Source: JANWXR01 sp964608265 | GTDB taxonomy: Bacteria; Chloroflexota; Anaerolineae; Anaerolineales; UBA6663 | NCBI GenBank assembly: GCA_964608265.1 | Contig: CAZSNP010000018.1 | Coordinates: forward strand, 9,554-73,553 | DNA: 64,000 nucleotides | Reading direction: 5' to 3' | In this document: positions 28,423-37,108 of the stretch, in pieces | How positions within the stretch are numbered: position 1 is the first letter of the stretch | Layout: each line of letters starts with the position of its first letter | Notes under the pieces: generated by a model | What the model was told of the DNA's origin: nothing | What the model saw: only the letters and a program-made list of their open reading frames with translations | The model's database searches: none | Program-made: the position numbers and the translations under genes

Positions 28423-29274
28423 ATGCGGCGCGTGTTGATTGCGGACTCCAACATGCCCTTCGCGACGATGGTCGCGGAGGAGTTGCAACGCCTCGGCGAC
28501 TATCGGGCGGTGGTCTCCGCCGACGGCCCGGAAGCCCTGCAACTCAGCGCGGCCTTTCGCCCGGATGTGGCCGTGATCGACGGCGAGCTGCCGCAATGCA
28601 GCCTGCCGCAACTCATCACGCAATTGCGCCAGGTGCTGCCGAGTCTGCCGGTCATCCTCATCCCCGCCGGCACGACGATGCTGCCCGACGGCGTGTCAAT
28701 TCAGGCGACCCTCGCCAAACCCTTCTTCCTGCCCGATCTGACGACGTTGCTCTCGCAATTGCTCGGCACTGAGGCCGCGCCTGCTGCGGCGAGCGAGCCG
28801 CCCGCCCGCACCGCCACCAAACCCTCGGTGGCGGCGGCCACGCCCGACCTGCCCCTGCGCAAACGGCTCACCGGCATGCTGACCTCCGGCCCGCCGACGG
28901 TGATGCTCGACCTGCGCGACGATTTGCGCCGTGCCACCGAGAAACGCGTGGAGATGATGAGCCGCGCCCTGCGCGATGAGCCGGTGTTTTTGACGCAGAA
29001 GGGGAAGGTGATTGTGATGGTGCCGCGCCTGAGCAACTCGGCCGCGCAGGTGCTGGCGAACGTCGCCGCGCGCGCCTGGTCGGTGCCCGACGCGCCGCCG
29101 GAGGTGCTGCGCTTCGAGGGCAATTCCGAGATCAATCGCTACATGCTGTACTCCATCGCCGTGACGCGCACGATCTATCTCTCGGTCGCGCTGCGCGTCC
29201 GCATCCCCCTCCCCATCGTGCGCCGCATCGCGCGCGAGACCGCGGCTGAACTCGGCAAACTCGTGACGGCTTAA
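28423..29274 (+). CDS. Receiver-domain protein with C-terminal roadblock-like region
   Basis: The 283-residue protein has an N-terminal CheY-like domain (RRVLIADSN, phosphoacceptor Asp in VAVIDGELP, Lys in LAKPFF), an Ala-Pro linker, and a C-terminal half (RLTGMLTSG, EPVFLTQKGKVIVMVPRLSN, then NRYMLYSIAVTRTIYLSVALR) that resembles a Roadblock/LC7 or related dimer fold. The usual second acidic residue of the pocket is reduced to DS. TAAAAT lies 10 nt before the ATG. No histidine kinase gene is adjacent. Confidence 0.7.
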   Translation: MRRVLIADSNMPFATMVAEELQRLGDYRAVVSADGPEALQLSAAFRPDVAVIDGELPQCSLPQLITQLRQVLPSLPVILIPAGTTMLPDGVSIQATLAKPFFLPDLTTLLSQLLGTEAAPAAASEPPARTATKPSVAAATPDLPLRKRLTGMLTSGPPTVMLDLRDDLRRATEKRVEMMSRALRDEPVFLTQKGKVIVMVPRLSNSAAQVLANVAARAWSVPDAPPEVLRFEGNSEINRYMLYSIAVTRTIYLSVALRVRIPLPIVRRIARETAAELGKLVTA

Positions 29275-29341
29275 CGCCCAGGTGTAATGGGGCAGAGACG
29301 CATGGCGCTGCCGTTCGTTGCGCCCTGGCGCGGGATCAGAT

Positions 29342-32152
29342 TCACGGACAAGCTGAGCGCAGGTATTGCTGGCACTCGGCGGGCGTGAGCGGGCGCTGTG
29401 CCTGGGTGCGGGCGAGGGCGACCAGTTCAAGCGTCGTGCCGGGCAGGGGGAGATCGGGCGCGACGGATTGCAGCGCCGCGCGCAACGCCTCGGCGCTTTC
29501 GGGCAGCGCGGGCTGGGTGAGCGACGCGGCCTGAATCCCGAGCAACAGACTCAACTGTGGATCGGCCGGCAACTGCGCCCGCGCATTGGCCGCCAGTTCG
29601 CGCGCCTGCGCCTCGCGGAGTTGCGCCACCGTCTGCGTGTTGATGGCCTCGGCGGTGCTGACCATTTCGCTGGCGTTGCTGAAGTTGCGCCCGGCCTGCA
29701 CGCCAAGGATCAGCGCCAGCACGGCGGCGATGATGGCGACCGTGGGGAAGAGGGCGAACCACAGGGCGCGCCGCTGCGATTGTTGCGTGTTGCGCGATTG
29801 GGCCTCGGCGCGCTGGCGTTCAGCGGCGGCCAGACGTTGTGCGGTTTCGACCTCGCGCTGGCGCTGGGCCTCGCGCTCGGCGTTTTCGCGTTCGCGCAGG
29901 GTCATGCTGGCGCGGATGAAGTCGCGCTCCGCGCCGCCGATCTCCGTTTCGCGCTCGGTCAACCAGCCCTCCGCGCCGACGAGCAGCGCCCCGCGCAACA
30001 GCGCCCCCTCGTCGCGCTGATTCTGCTCCCACTGCTGCATCATCCCGCGCAGGCGTTCCTGCCAGGCGCGGAAGTTGCGGTTGCTCCGCATCCACTCGCG
30101 CAGGCGGCCCCAACTGCGGATGAGGGCCTCGTGCACGATTTCGGCCGTATCCTCGCCGTTCGGGCTGCGGTCGGTGACGACGAGGCGCGCATCGGCGAGT
30201 TGTTGCGCCAGCGGCCAGCCGTCGGCGATTTCGCTGCGGGTGGCGGTGCGGCGCGTATCCTCGGTGCCGTCGCCGGGCCGCACCATCTGCACAAAGATGC
30301 GCCGCGCCTGCGACTGATGCTCATCGTTCAGCTTGGCATGCACGTCCTCGGCGTAGCGCGCCAGCGAGCCCTCGACCCGCCCGATGTCTTCGTAGGCCTC
30401 GTGGGTCAGGGTGCGCAGCGTCTGCCGATCCCACAACGCCGTCAACGCGAATTCGAGCAGCGGCAGGTTGCCCGGCTCGTCGCCCACGTCGTCGAGGATG
30501 CGCTCGATAAGGCCGGCCTCGAAGATCACCCCTTGCTTGCGGGCCGGTTCCTTCACCGCCCGCGCCAGTTCGACGCGCGTCATCGGCCCGAGGATGAGGG
30601 TGGAGTCCTGCAGCGCATCGGCCAGCGGGCGGTGCGAATAGGCTTGCGCGAGGAAGTCGGCGCGGATGGTGAAGACGATGTGCAGCGCCGGGTTGCGCCG
30701 CACGCCTTCGACGAGCACATCGAGAAAGGCGCGCCGCACGTCCACTTCCGCGCACAGCGTGTACGTCTCCTCGAATTGGTCAATCACCAGCAGCACGCGG
30801 TTGGCGTCGGGGTGTTCATCCAGCAACCGTTGCGCCTGCGCCCCGAGGTTGGTCGTGCCGCTGCGCAGCTCAGCCGCCAGGTCGTGCAATTCATTCAACC
30901 GGTTGAGCCGTTCGCCGGGGATGAGGGCGGCGGCGATTGACTCGAACGGGCGGTTGCCGGGGCGCAGCGTGGCCGTGATCCACGCCTTGCCCTGCGCCTG
31001 GCGCAGCGAGGCGGCCTGTTGCAGCCGAGGCAACAGGCCCGCGTACACCACCGATGATTTGCCGCTGCCCGATGGGCCGGTGACGCCGACCAGGCGGCGC
31101 TGTTCGGCCATCTCGCTCAACCGGTCGGTGAAGTCCTCGCGCCCGAAGAAGTAGGGCGCATCTTCTTCGCGGAAGGCGAACAGCCCGCGATACGGGCAGG
31201 GTGGCAGAGTCAGCGGCAGGCTGGGCGTAGCGGCCAGCGAGATGTGCACGTTGCCGGCGCGGCGCGGCGTGGCCACCGTCGCGATCGGCAGCGCGGCCAC
31301 GAGTTGCTCGAACGAGAGGGAATACGCCTCGCGCAGCGCCTGGGCCATGCTCGCGCCGCTGGCGAAACGCTGCTCGGGCTTCTTGTTCAGCGCGCGCAGG
31401 ATGACGGCCTCGACCGCGGCCGGGATTTCGGCGTTGAGTTCGCGCGGCGGCTGCGGCGGCTTGTGGACATGAGCCCACACCAGCTTCTCGACCGTGTCCT
31501 CGATGAAGGGCACGCGCCCGGTGAGCAATTCGTACAGCAGGACGCCGAGCGCGTACAGATCGCTGGGCTGCGCGCCTTCGAGACCCTGGCACAACTCCGG
31601 CGCCATGTAGGCCGGCGTGCCCGCCGTGCGCCCGTCGGGGATGGATTTGTCCTCGCCGATGATGCGGGCGATGCCGAAGTCGGTGAGGATGACCTGCCCG
31701 TCGCGGGTGAACATGATGTTGGCCGGCTTGAGGTCGCGGTGGATCATGTTGCGCGCATGGGCGTAATCCACCGCGCTGGCCAGCGCGCTGAACATGCGCA
31801 CGGTCTCTTCGGGGGTGAAGGCGGCGGCGACGACGTTGGGGTAGGGCGCGCGTTCGGCCAGTTCGGTGACGAGCGTCGGCCCCTCGATCAACTCCATCAC
31901 CATGTAATAGCGGTCGGCGTCCACGTCGAAGTCATACACCTGCACGATGTTCGGATGGCGCAGCCGGGCGACCAGGGCGGCCTCGTGCTCGAAGCGTTCG
32001 ACAAAGCCGGGCGTGTCGGCCAGCACCGGGCTGAGGACCTTGATGGCGACGTAGCGGTCGAGGCTGGGCTGAAAAGCCTGATAGACCGTGGCCATGCCGC
32101 CCTGCCCGAGCATGGCCGTGAGTCGATACTTGCCGAGCGAGGTGCCGATCAT
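29342..32152 (-). CDS. Ser/Thr protein kinase fused to a STAND NTPase and membrane segment
   Basis: The 936-residue protein starts with a Hanks-type kinase (GQGGMATVYQA, VAIKVL, HRDLKPANIMF, DFGIARI, GTPAYMAPE). A STAND (nSTAND1) NTPase follows (CPYRGLFAFREEDAPYFFGR, Walker A GPSGSGKSS, Walker B VLLVIDQFEETY). A coiled-coil stretch rich in REAQRQREVE, a membrane helix and an extracytoplasmic tail end it. Such fusions relay a signal by ATP-driven assembly. The peptide SLRQAQGK in the NTPase looks like a translated dispersed DNA repeat. Confidence 0.9.
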   Translation of the reverse strand: MIGTSLGKYRLTAMLGQGGMATVYQAFQPSLDRYVAIKVLSPVLADTPGFVERFEHEAALVARLRHPNIVQVYDFDVDADRYYMVMELIEGPTLVTELAERAPYPNVVAAAFTPEETVRMFSALASAVDYAHARNMIHRDLKPANIMFTRDGQVILTDFGIARIIGEDKSIPDGRTAGTPAYMAPELCQGLEGAQPSDLYALGVLLYELLTGRVPFIEDTVEKLVWAHVHKPPQPPRELNAEIPAAVEAVILRALNKKPEQRFASGASMAQALREAYSLSFEQLVAALPIATVATPRRAGNVHISLAATPSLPLTLPPCPYRGLFAFREEDAPYFFGREDFTDRLSEMAEQRRLVGVTGPSGSGKSSVVYAGLLPRLQQAASLRQAQGKAWITATLRPGNRPFESIAAALIPGERLNRLNELHDLAAELRSGTTNLGAQAQRLLDEHPDANRVLLVIDQFEETYTLCAEVDVRRAFLDVLVEGVRRNPALHIVFTIRADFLAQAYSHRPLADALQDSTLILGPMTRVELARAVKEPARKQGVIFEAGLIERILDDVGDEPGNLPLLEFALTALWDRQTLRTLTHEAYEDIGRVEGSLARYAEDVHAKLNDEHQSQARRIFVQMVRPGDGTEDTRRTATRSEIADGWPLAQQLADARLVVTDRSPNGEDTAEIVHEALIRSWGRLREWMRSNRNFRAWQERLRGMMQQWEQNQRDEGALLRGALLVGAEGWLTERETEIGGAERDFIRASMTLRERENAEREAQRQREVETAQRLAAAERQRAEAQSRNTQQSQRRALWFALFPTVAIIAAVLALILGVQAGRNFSNASEMVSTAEAINTQTVAQLREAQARELAANARAQLPADPQLSLLLGIQAASLTQPALPESAEALRAALQSVAPDLPLPGTTLELVALARTQAQRPLTPAECQQYLRSACP

Positions 32153-32195
32153 CACCGCGCAGTGTATCAACGGATGGGGCGGATTGCAATCAACG

Positions 32196-32660
32196 GACAC
32201 CGGCAGCGGATTGTGGAACGGATGGAGCTGAGGCAGGGGTCAACGGATCGAGCGGATGAAACGGGTTGTTGCTGACAGAGACAACGAACGCCGAGTAGCG
32301 GAATGAGCGGAGCGTGGAATGCCAGGGGCAATGTCGCCCTTCGCGCGATGAGGGGTGTGATGAGTTGCCGTTCGGCGCACACGCTCAGGGCGACACACCC
32401 AAATCCCTTTCTCAACGCGCCGCCGTTTCATCCGGGTTTGATCCGTTGATAAACTTCGGCACATGAGCCAACTCCTCGCCATAGTACCCCGCTTCCGCGA
32501 CGTGCGCGCCGGCCCCATGCACCCGCCCCCCGGCGACACGGCGCTCGAACTGGTGGGGCAGGCGACGATCCATTCCATCAACAGACTTGCAACGGGCTAA
32601 TGGACGCGACCGGATAGCCGTTGCCATCCGTTCGTCCGTTTATCATCCGCTGACAGTTGG
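32196..32660. repeat. Noncoding tract with several CGGAT-type palindromic repeats
   Basis: Between the kinase gene and the glycosidase gene about 650 bp lack a convincing gene. At 32196-32265 and 32601-32660 lie stretches such as GGCAGCGGAT, AACGGATGG and CATCCGTTCGTCCG, related to the palindrome at 3071-3171. An unsupported 45-codon frame (32464-32601) lies between them without a ribosome-binding site. Confidence 0.5.
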
Positions 32661-32787
32661 CACAATGCCGCCATCGGCTGAGCGGCGCGGGCGTACGCCG
32701 ATTTGAGCGATGCGCTGGAAGCGCCGGGGAGGGGGTGAGGCATAGCCGCCCCAACCAACGCTCACAGGCCCGGCCCGGCCGGCTGGC

Positions 32788-32793
32788 TATAAT
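32788..32793 (+). promoter_or_regulatory. -10 box giving a probable leaderless mRNA
   Basis: Perfect TATAAT lies 8 nt before ATG 32802, so transcription would start at or next to the start codon. No SD is present. Confidence 0.6.
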
Positions 32794-32801
32794 GCGGGGT
32801 G

Positions 32802-33923
32802 ATGCGTTCCGCTCAATTGCGTTGCGGGGTCGTGGCGTTGTTGCTCATGCTTGCCGTTACCCCGCTCCACGCCGCCGCGCAGGCCCAAAGCGGATTCAAC
32901 GTCTTCCTGCCACTTGTCCTCAACAACTTCGAGCCCAATCTCACTTTTGATGGGCCCGATGTGCCGTACGGCTACGGCTGGGGAGTCTTTGACTGGCGCA
33001 AGTATTGGCCGGCCAATCCACAGTATCCGCCGACGACGTTCAACTGGATCAAAATCACCGAGAACCCCGACCCGCAATTTCTGTGCGGCCCGTACCGACT
33101 GCCGTACAACGTCTTACTGCGCCTCAACAAAGCCGACGCCAACGCCACGCCGCAACAAGTGGCCGATGATACGTGGACGTGGGCGCAGAATCTCAAGGCT
33201 ATCCCCGGTCGCGCCCGGTGTGTGGACGCATTCGAGATCGGCAACGAGCCGAACCTCTCGATGACGGGCGCGTTTGGCGGGCCGGTGAACCCGGAGCTGT
33301 ACGCCGACCAATTGTGCAAGGCGCACGAGGCGATCAAGAATACCGACCCGGACTTCATCGTCGTCGCCGCCGGCCTCGCGCCCACCGCCGGTTTACCCGA
33401 CCCGACCCTCGCGCTCACCGACACCGTCTTCCTGCGCCGGATGCTCGACCGCATCGCATCGCAGAAAGGCAACGCCGGCGCATGCTTCGATGTGCTGGCT
33501 TATCACAACTATGGCTTCCGCACCGGCTATAGCACGCCGCCAAGTTCACCGGCCTGCACCGCGCGCTCGTGCTTTCGTGGCGTGGAAGAGATTTTCCAAA
33601 TCCTGCGCTACGAGCACGGCGTGCGCAAACGGATTTGGGCGACGGAGATCGGCTGGCTGCGGGATTTCGTGGCCGGCGGCTGCGGCGGGGCGGGGTGGGC
33701 GCCGTTCTTCGGCGGCTGGCAGCGCTCGGATGCCGATCAGGGCAATCAACTGGTGAGCGCTTTTCAATACTCGCGCGATAACTGGCCGTGGATGGGCGCG
33801 ATGTTTGTCTTCAACCTCGACTTCGATCGTCGCCCGCAGGACAACTGCCAGGACGAGCAGGGCTGGTTCGCGGTCAAGGGCCACCCGGCGGAGGCGATGC
33901 TGGAGGCGATGCCGAAGCCATAG
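32802..33923 (+). CDS. Exported GH-A-clan glycosidase-like protein
   Basis: The 373-residue protein has a signal peptide (MRSAQLRC, hydrophobic core, AAAQAQS) followed by FNVFLPLVLNNF. The body looks like a TIM barrel: FEIGNEPN carries a Glu at the usual acid/base position (after strand 4) and WATEIGWL a Glu at the nucleophile position (after strand 7), as in GH5/GH39-type enzymes. It would cleave or bind a glycan outside the cell. The substrate is unknown. A partial second copy of its 3' end lies at 34481-34564. Confidence 0.72.
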   Translation: MRSAQLRCGVVALLLMLAVTPLHAAAQAQSGFNVFLPLVLNNFEPNLTFDGPDVPYGYGWGVFDWRKYWPANPQYPPTTFNWIKITENPDPQFLCGPYRLPYNVLLRLNKADANATPQQVADDTWTWAQNLKAIPGRARCVDAFEIGNEPNLSMTGAFGGPVNPELYADQLCKAHEAIKNTDPDFIVVAAGLAPTAGLPDPTLALTDTVFLRRMLDRIASQKGNAGACFDVLAYHNYGFRTGYSTPPSSPACTARSCFRGVEEIFQILRYEHGVRKRIWATEIGWLRDFVAGGCGGAGWAPFFGGWQRSDADQGNQLVSAFQYSRDNWPWMGAMFVFNLDFDRRPQDNCQDEQGWFAVKGHPAEAMLEAMPKP

Positions 33924-33930
33924 CCATTGG

Positions 33931-34167
33931 CTATGCCTTTGTGGTTTCCCTTTCGCTCAAAATCAGGTTAGCAATTGGCAGCGCCAACACTTCCAGTCGT
34001 GACAAATCAATCAACTTGCTGGCGTCTTCAATCTCAATCCCGACCACTCGATTGCGGTCATCGTAATCGAGTGTGACGCCCGGCGACACTTCTTCGGACT
34101 CGGTGCTGGCTGCATCGGCGAGTTTGATGTAAAGCATATCGGTGTCAGAGAAGTATTCAAATACCAT
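33931..34167 (-). CDS. DUF2283 protein, putative antitoxin
   Basis: The 78-residue protein starts MVFEYFSDTDMLYIKLADAA and contains VTLDYDDRNRVVGIEIEDAS, the DUF2283 pattern. DUF2283 genes commonly pair with DUF4258-type genes in toxin-antitoxin-like modules. Here such a gene ends 18 nt upstream on the same strand. Local GC content is lower than in neighbouring genes, consistent with acquisition. Confidence 0.85.
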   Translation of the reverse strand: MVFEYFSDTDMLYIKLADAASTESEEVSPGVTLDYDDRNRVVGIEIEDASKLIDLSRLEVLALPIANLILSERETTKA

Positions 34168-34185
34168 GATGGGTTCTCCTGCTCG

Positions 34186-34416
34186 CTATGGCTTGAAACG
34201 GCGGTCGAAGAAGGCGTTATGCACGGTTTCTCCGTCGGCCTCAGTCACAACGCGAAGGAACTTTTGCCTTTCAGCAATAAACGCCCAACGACGGATACGC
34301 CCATTCGGTTGTGTTTCCGTGCGGAGTGGATTGCTCAGCACGTACTCAAGCCACTCGTCCTTGAGATCAGGTCGGCGTACTCTGACACTGGTCGCAAAGT
34401 ATTGAGTGACCTTCAT
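34186..34416 (-). CDS. DUF4258-like small protein, putative toxin partner
   Basis: The 76-residue protein starts MKVTQYFATSVRVRRPDLKD, contains VLSNPLRTETQPNGRIRRWA, and ends TEADGETVHNAFFDRRFKP. It is similar in size and layout to DUF4258/BrnT-like RNase-type toxins, with charged residues near the end. It precedes the DUF2283 gene by 18 nt, as in a two-gene toxin-antitoxin operon. Assignment rests on partnership and weak resemblance. Confidence 0.6.
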   Translation of the reverse strand: MKVTQYFATSVRVRRPDLKDEWLEYVLSNPLRTETQPNGRIRRWAFIAERQKFLRVVTEADGETVHNAFFDRRFKP

Positions 34417-34480
34417 CTGCCCACCCGCCACGAAAGAGAAATACCTCGATACAACCTTCAGCCGAGAGTATACACGATTG

Positions 34481-34564
34481 CGAATGCGACAAGACGCCTG
34501 CGAGGACGAGCAGGGCTGGTTTGCGGTCAAGGGCCACCCGGCGGAGGCGATGCCGAAGCCGTGA
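34481..34564 (+). pseudogene. Remnant of a second glycosidase gene 3' end
   Basis: The last 25 codons (RQDACEDEQGWFAVKGHPAEAM, then PKP and TGA 34562-34564) match the end of the exported protein at 32802 with scattered silent and missense changes and a 12-nt deletion. The DUF2283 module lies between the intact gene end and this fragment. It is either a leftover of a tandem paralogue or a duplication made when the module inserted. Confidence 0.75.
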
Positions 34565-34576
34565 AGTGGGAACGGG

Positions 34577-34906
34577 CTAATTTGCCCAGAGCCACAACAA
34601 CCTGAGTGCGCCCGCCGCAAGCGTCAATCCAATCAACCAGACCGCCAGCGACTTCGCCTGGGGGACAACCAGTGGATTTTGGTGTAGCTCCCGATGGAGC
34701 TTGGCCCAGACGGCTAACAGACCCGCAACAATTGCAGTGGTTGCTGTGAAATTTGAAGTCAACACAAGAGGGATCACCCCCATCAACCCAACCACAAGCA
34801 CCGTGCGACGGATGCCTCGACTCGAGTCGTAGTTGGATAGGGTGAGGTCGCCTGCGATTCGTTCACTCGCGTTGATGAGGACACGCAGTTTACGGGCCTT
34901 GTCCAT
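34577..34906 (-). CDS. Small membrane protein of unknown function
   Basis: The 109-residue protein begins MDKARKLRVLINASERIAGD and has two or three hydrophobic segments (TVLVVGLMGVIPLVL, TATTAIVAGLLAVWA, SLAVWLIGLTLAAGALRLLW). Base composition is lower in GC than the chromosome around it. No family is recognised. Confidence 0.5.
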   Translation of the reverse strand: MDKARKLRVLINASERIAGDLTLSNYDSSRGIRRTVLVVGLMGVIPLVLTSNFTATTAIVAGLLAVWAKLHRELHQNPLVVPQAKSLAVWLIGLTLAAGALRLLWLWAN

Positions 34907-35115
34907 TGGAAACTCGCGGTAGCCAACCCCCCGCCCAATGGCACAAGCCAACTCACCGACTTAAGCACCAAGTGAATCTTGCCGGCCTTCTCGATAAGCA
35001 AAACGCTTTCAGTTGCTTGACCCAGCTTCAGGCTTCCGATGCCGACAGATTGCTGCTCTATCGGGCCGAAGTCCATAACTACGTTGCCGACGAATAGCCA
35101 ATCGAGCACGCTCAT
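34783..35115 (-). CDS. Possible small ORF after the zinc-ribbon gene
   Basis: The frame starts MSVLDWLFVGNVVMDFGPIE and contains VLLIEKAGKIHLVLK, which looks protein-like, but its C-terminal third overlaps the next gene in another frame and looks random. It may be a truncated or frameshifted gene. It starts 18 nt after the zinc-ribbon stop. Confidence 0.3.
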   Translation of the reverse strand: MSVLDWLFVGNVVMDFGPIEQQSVGIGSLKLGQATESVLLIEKAGKIHLVLKSVSWLVPLGGGLATASFQWTRPVNCVSSSTRVNESQATSPYPTTTRVEASVARCLWLG

Positions 35116-35132
35116 TGCAAGTGACTTTTCCG

Positions 35133-35279
35133 TTACGTGTGCAGCTTGATAGGAGTTTCTTGCTTGACCAATGCCGCGCCACAATGCGGACAGAAATCCG
35201 CCCCCGGCATAAGCTTGTGCCCGTTGCGGCAACGGAAGTCCTGAGCATGATGGCGGAGTACAATCCGTACACCGTCCAT
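35133..35279 (-). CDS. Small zinc-ribbon protein
   Basis: The 48-residue protein has one treble-type zinc ribbon: FRCRNGHKLMPGADFCPHCG supplies Cys, His and a CxxC pair. Such mini-ribbons are often single domains of larger membrane or signalling proteins. Start 35279 (MDGVRIV) is tentative, and an in-frame ATG lies 9 nt upstream. Confidence 0.55.
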   Translation of the reverse strand: MDGVRIVLRHHAQDFRCRNGHKLMPGADFCPHCGAALVKQETPIKLHT

Positions 35280-35609
35280 CGCATCCATGCCTTCATGACG
35301 GCCATCCCTCCATTGGCGCGCGCCGTGGTTTCGTGCCAAGCCGCCAGGCCGCCAAGTTTGTTTTCTTTGCGACTTTGCGTCCCGGCGCGAGACAAGCCGT
35401 TCGCCGTGGGCGCGCGGAGGCACGGCGACGAGTCGCACCCCACACTACGCCGGACTGCGCGAGTTGCCTGACAGCCATCGGAAATCGCTCGGCTATTCGG
35501 CGGCGCAACGCGCGCGCAACAACGGCGGATATCGGCGCAACGACCTTTGCCCATCTGAAGCTGACACAAACTCCAATGCCATGTAAAATGTCCCCCGCAA
35601 AGGAGCGAC

Positions 35610-36143
35610 ATGACAAAGAGAGTAATCAACCAGTCCATCGTTTTTTGGGTGGCAGGGCTGGTTATCCTGATCGACCAATACACAAAATACCTGGTGCGCG
35701 CCAACCTCGCGGTGGGCGAACAGTGGATGCCGATCGAAGGCCTGGCCCCGTACTTCCGCCTGATCCACATCGAAAACAACGGCGCGGCCTTCGGCATGTT
35801 CCAGTCGGGCGGCACCCTCTTCACCGTCGTCGCCATCGTCGTCTCGGCCGTCATCATTTATTACGCCATGCGTTTGGGCGAGGGGCAGTGGCTGTTGCGG
35901 TTTGTGCTCGGCTTGCAGTTGGGCGGGGCGATCGGCAACCTAATCGACCGGCTGGTCAACGGGCCGGTGACCGACTTCTTCAACCTGCTGGGCTTTCTCA
36001 ATACCCCGATCTTCAACGTGGCCGACCTCAGCATCACGACCGGCGTCATCGTGCTGGCGCTGCTGATGTGGCGCGAGTCGCGGGAGGCCAAAGCTCACGC
36101 CCGGCCGCCCGAGACCATCAGCCCGGCTGACCCGTCGGCGTAG
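35610..36143 (+). CDS. lspA: Lipoprotein signal peptidase (signal peptidase II)
   Basis: The 177-residue membrane protease has four hydrophobic segments and both catalytic Asp residues, in NLIDRL and FNVADLSI, plus the ENNGAAFGMF family motif. It cleaves prolipoprotein signal peptides after lipidation. AAAGGAG is 6 nt before the ATG. The stop is 2 nt before the rluD start, so the pair is co-transcribed, as in many bacteria. Confidence 0.96.
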   Translation: MTKRVINQSIVFWVAGLVILIDQYTKYLVRANLAVGEQWMPIEGLAPYFRLIHIENNGAAFGMFQSGGTLFTVVAIVVSAVIIYYAMRLGEGQWLLRFVLGLQLGGAIGNLIDRLVNGPVTDFFNLLGFLNTPIFNVADLSITTGVIVLALLMWRESREAKAHARPPETISPADPSA

Positions 36144-36145
36144 CT

Positions 36146-37060
36146 GTGGGACGCACCCTCACCTTCGAGGCGGCTGGTCGCGGCGAGCGACTGGACCGCC
36201 TCATCGTCGCGCAACTCCCCGAACTCTCACGCACGCTGGTGCAACGGTTGATCGCGGACGGCGAGGTCCGCGTCGGCGAGGCCGTCATCCGCAAGCCCGC
36301 ACACCGGTTGGAGCGCGCGGCGCAGATCGTCGTGCATCTGCCTGCGCCTGCGCCCAGCATGGCCGTCGCCGAGGACATCCCGCTCAATATCGTCTTCGAG
36401 AACGACGACTTGATCGTCGTCAACAAACCGGCCGGGATGGTGGTGCATCCGGCCGCCGGACACAGCCGCGGAACGCTCGTCAACGCAGTGCTCGGGCATG
36501 ATCCCCACCTGGAGGGGGTGGGCGACGAGACGCGCCCCGGCATCGTGCACCGCCTCGACAAAGAGACGAGCGGCCTGATCGTGGTGGCGAAGAACGACGC
36601 CGCGCATCACGCGCTGCAAAAGCAATTTGCCGACCGAACGGTGGAGAAGGTCTATCTGGCATTGGTGGATGGCGCGCCGCCCACCGACACCGGCCGGATC
36701 GAGGCGGCGATTGGCCGCGACCCGAACGAGCGCAAACGCATGGCCATCGTCCCGCACGCCAAAGGGCGCGAAGCCGTCACCGAATACAGCGTGCGCGAGC
36801 GCTTCGACGCGCATACGCTCGTCGAGTGCCGGTTGCTCACCGGCCGCACGCATCAAATCCGCCTGCATCTGGCCTACCTCAATTGCCCCATCGTCGGCGA
36901 CACCGTCTACGGCCGCCGCAAGGCGAGCCTGCCGCTGAGCCGGCACTTTCTGCACGCCGCCCGGCTGACGCTTACGTTGCCCGGTGAGGGTGGGCGCAAA
37001 ACATTCGTCGCCCCGCTCCCGGACGAGCTAGAACGTATGCTCCAAGCGTTGCGGAGATGA
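36146..37060 (+). CDS. rluD: RluA-family 23S rRNA pseudouridine synthase
   Basis: The 304-residue enzyme has an N-terminal S4 RNA-binding domain (ERLDRLIVAQLPELSRTLVQ) and the catalytic domain with HRLDKETSG, whose Asp is the catalytic residue, and LTGRTHQIRLHLAYL. The start is GTG 36146, 2 nt after lspA. RluD-type specificity (23S helix 69) is assumed from overall length and the lspA neighbour. Confidence 0.93.
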   Translation: MGRTLTFEAAGRGERLDRLIVAQLPELSRTLVQRLIADGEVRVGEAVIRKPAHRLERAAQIVVHLPAPAPSMAVAEDIPLNIVFENDDLIVVNKPAGMVVHPAAGHSRGTLVNAVLGHDPHLEGVGDETRPGIVHRLDKETSGLIVVAKNDAAHHALQKQFADRTVEKVYLALVDGAPPTDTGRIEAAIGRDPNERKRMAIVPHAKGREAVTEYSVRERFDAHTLVECRLLTGRTHQIRLHLAYLNCPIVGDTVYGRRKASLPLSRHFLHAARLTLTLPGEGGRKTFVAPLPDELERMLQALRR

Positions 37061-37108
37061 TAAAATCAGCCGGCGTTGATCACGGCCCATCGCCCCCAAG
37101 GAGCCTGA

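Noticed and set aside
32464..32601. 45-codon plus-strand frame in the repeat-rich gap
   Set aside because: No ribosome-binding site and no recognisable pattern. It may be a chance frame between palindromes.
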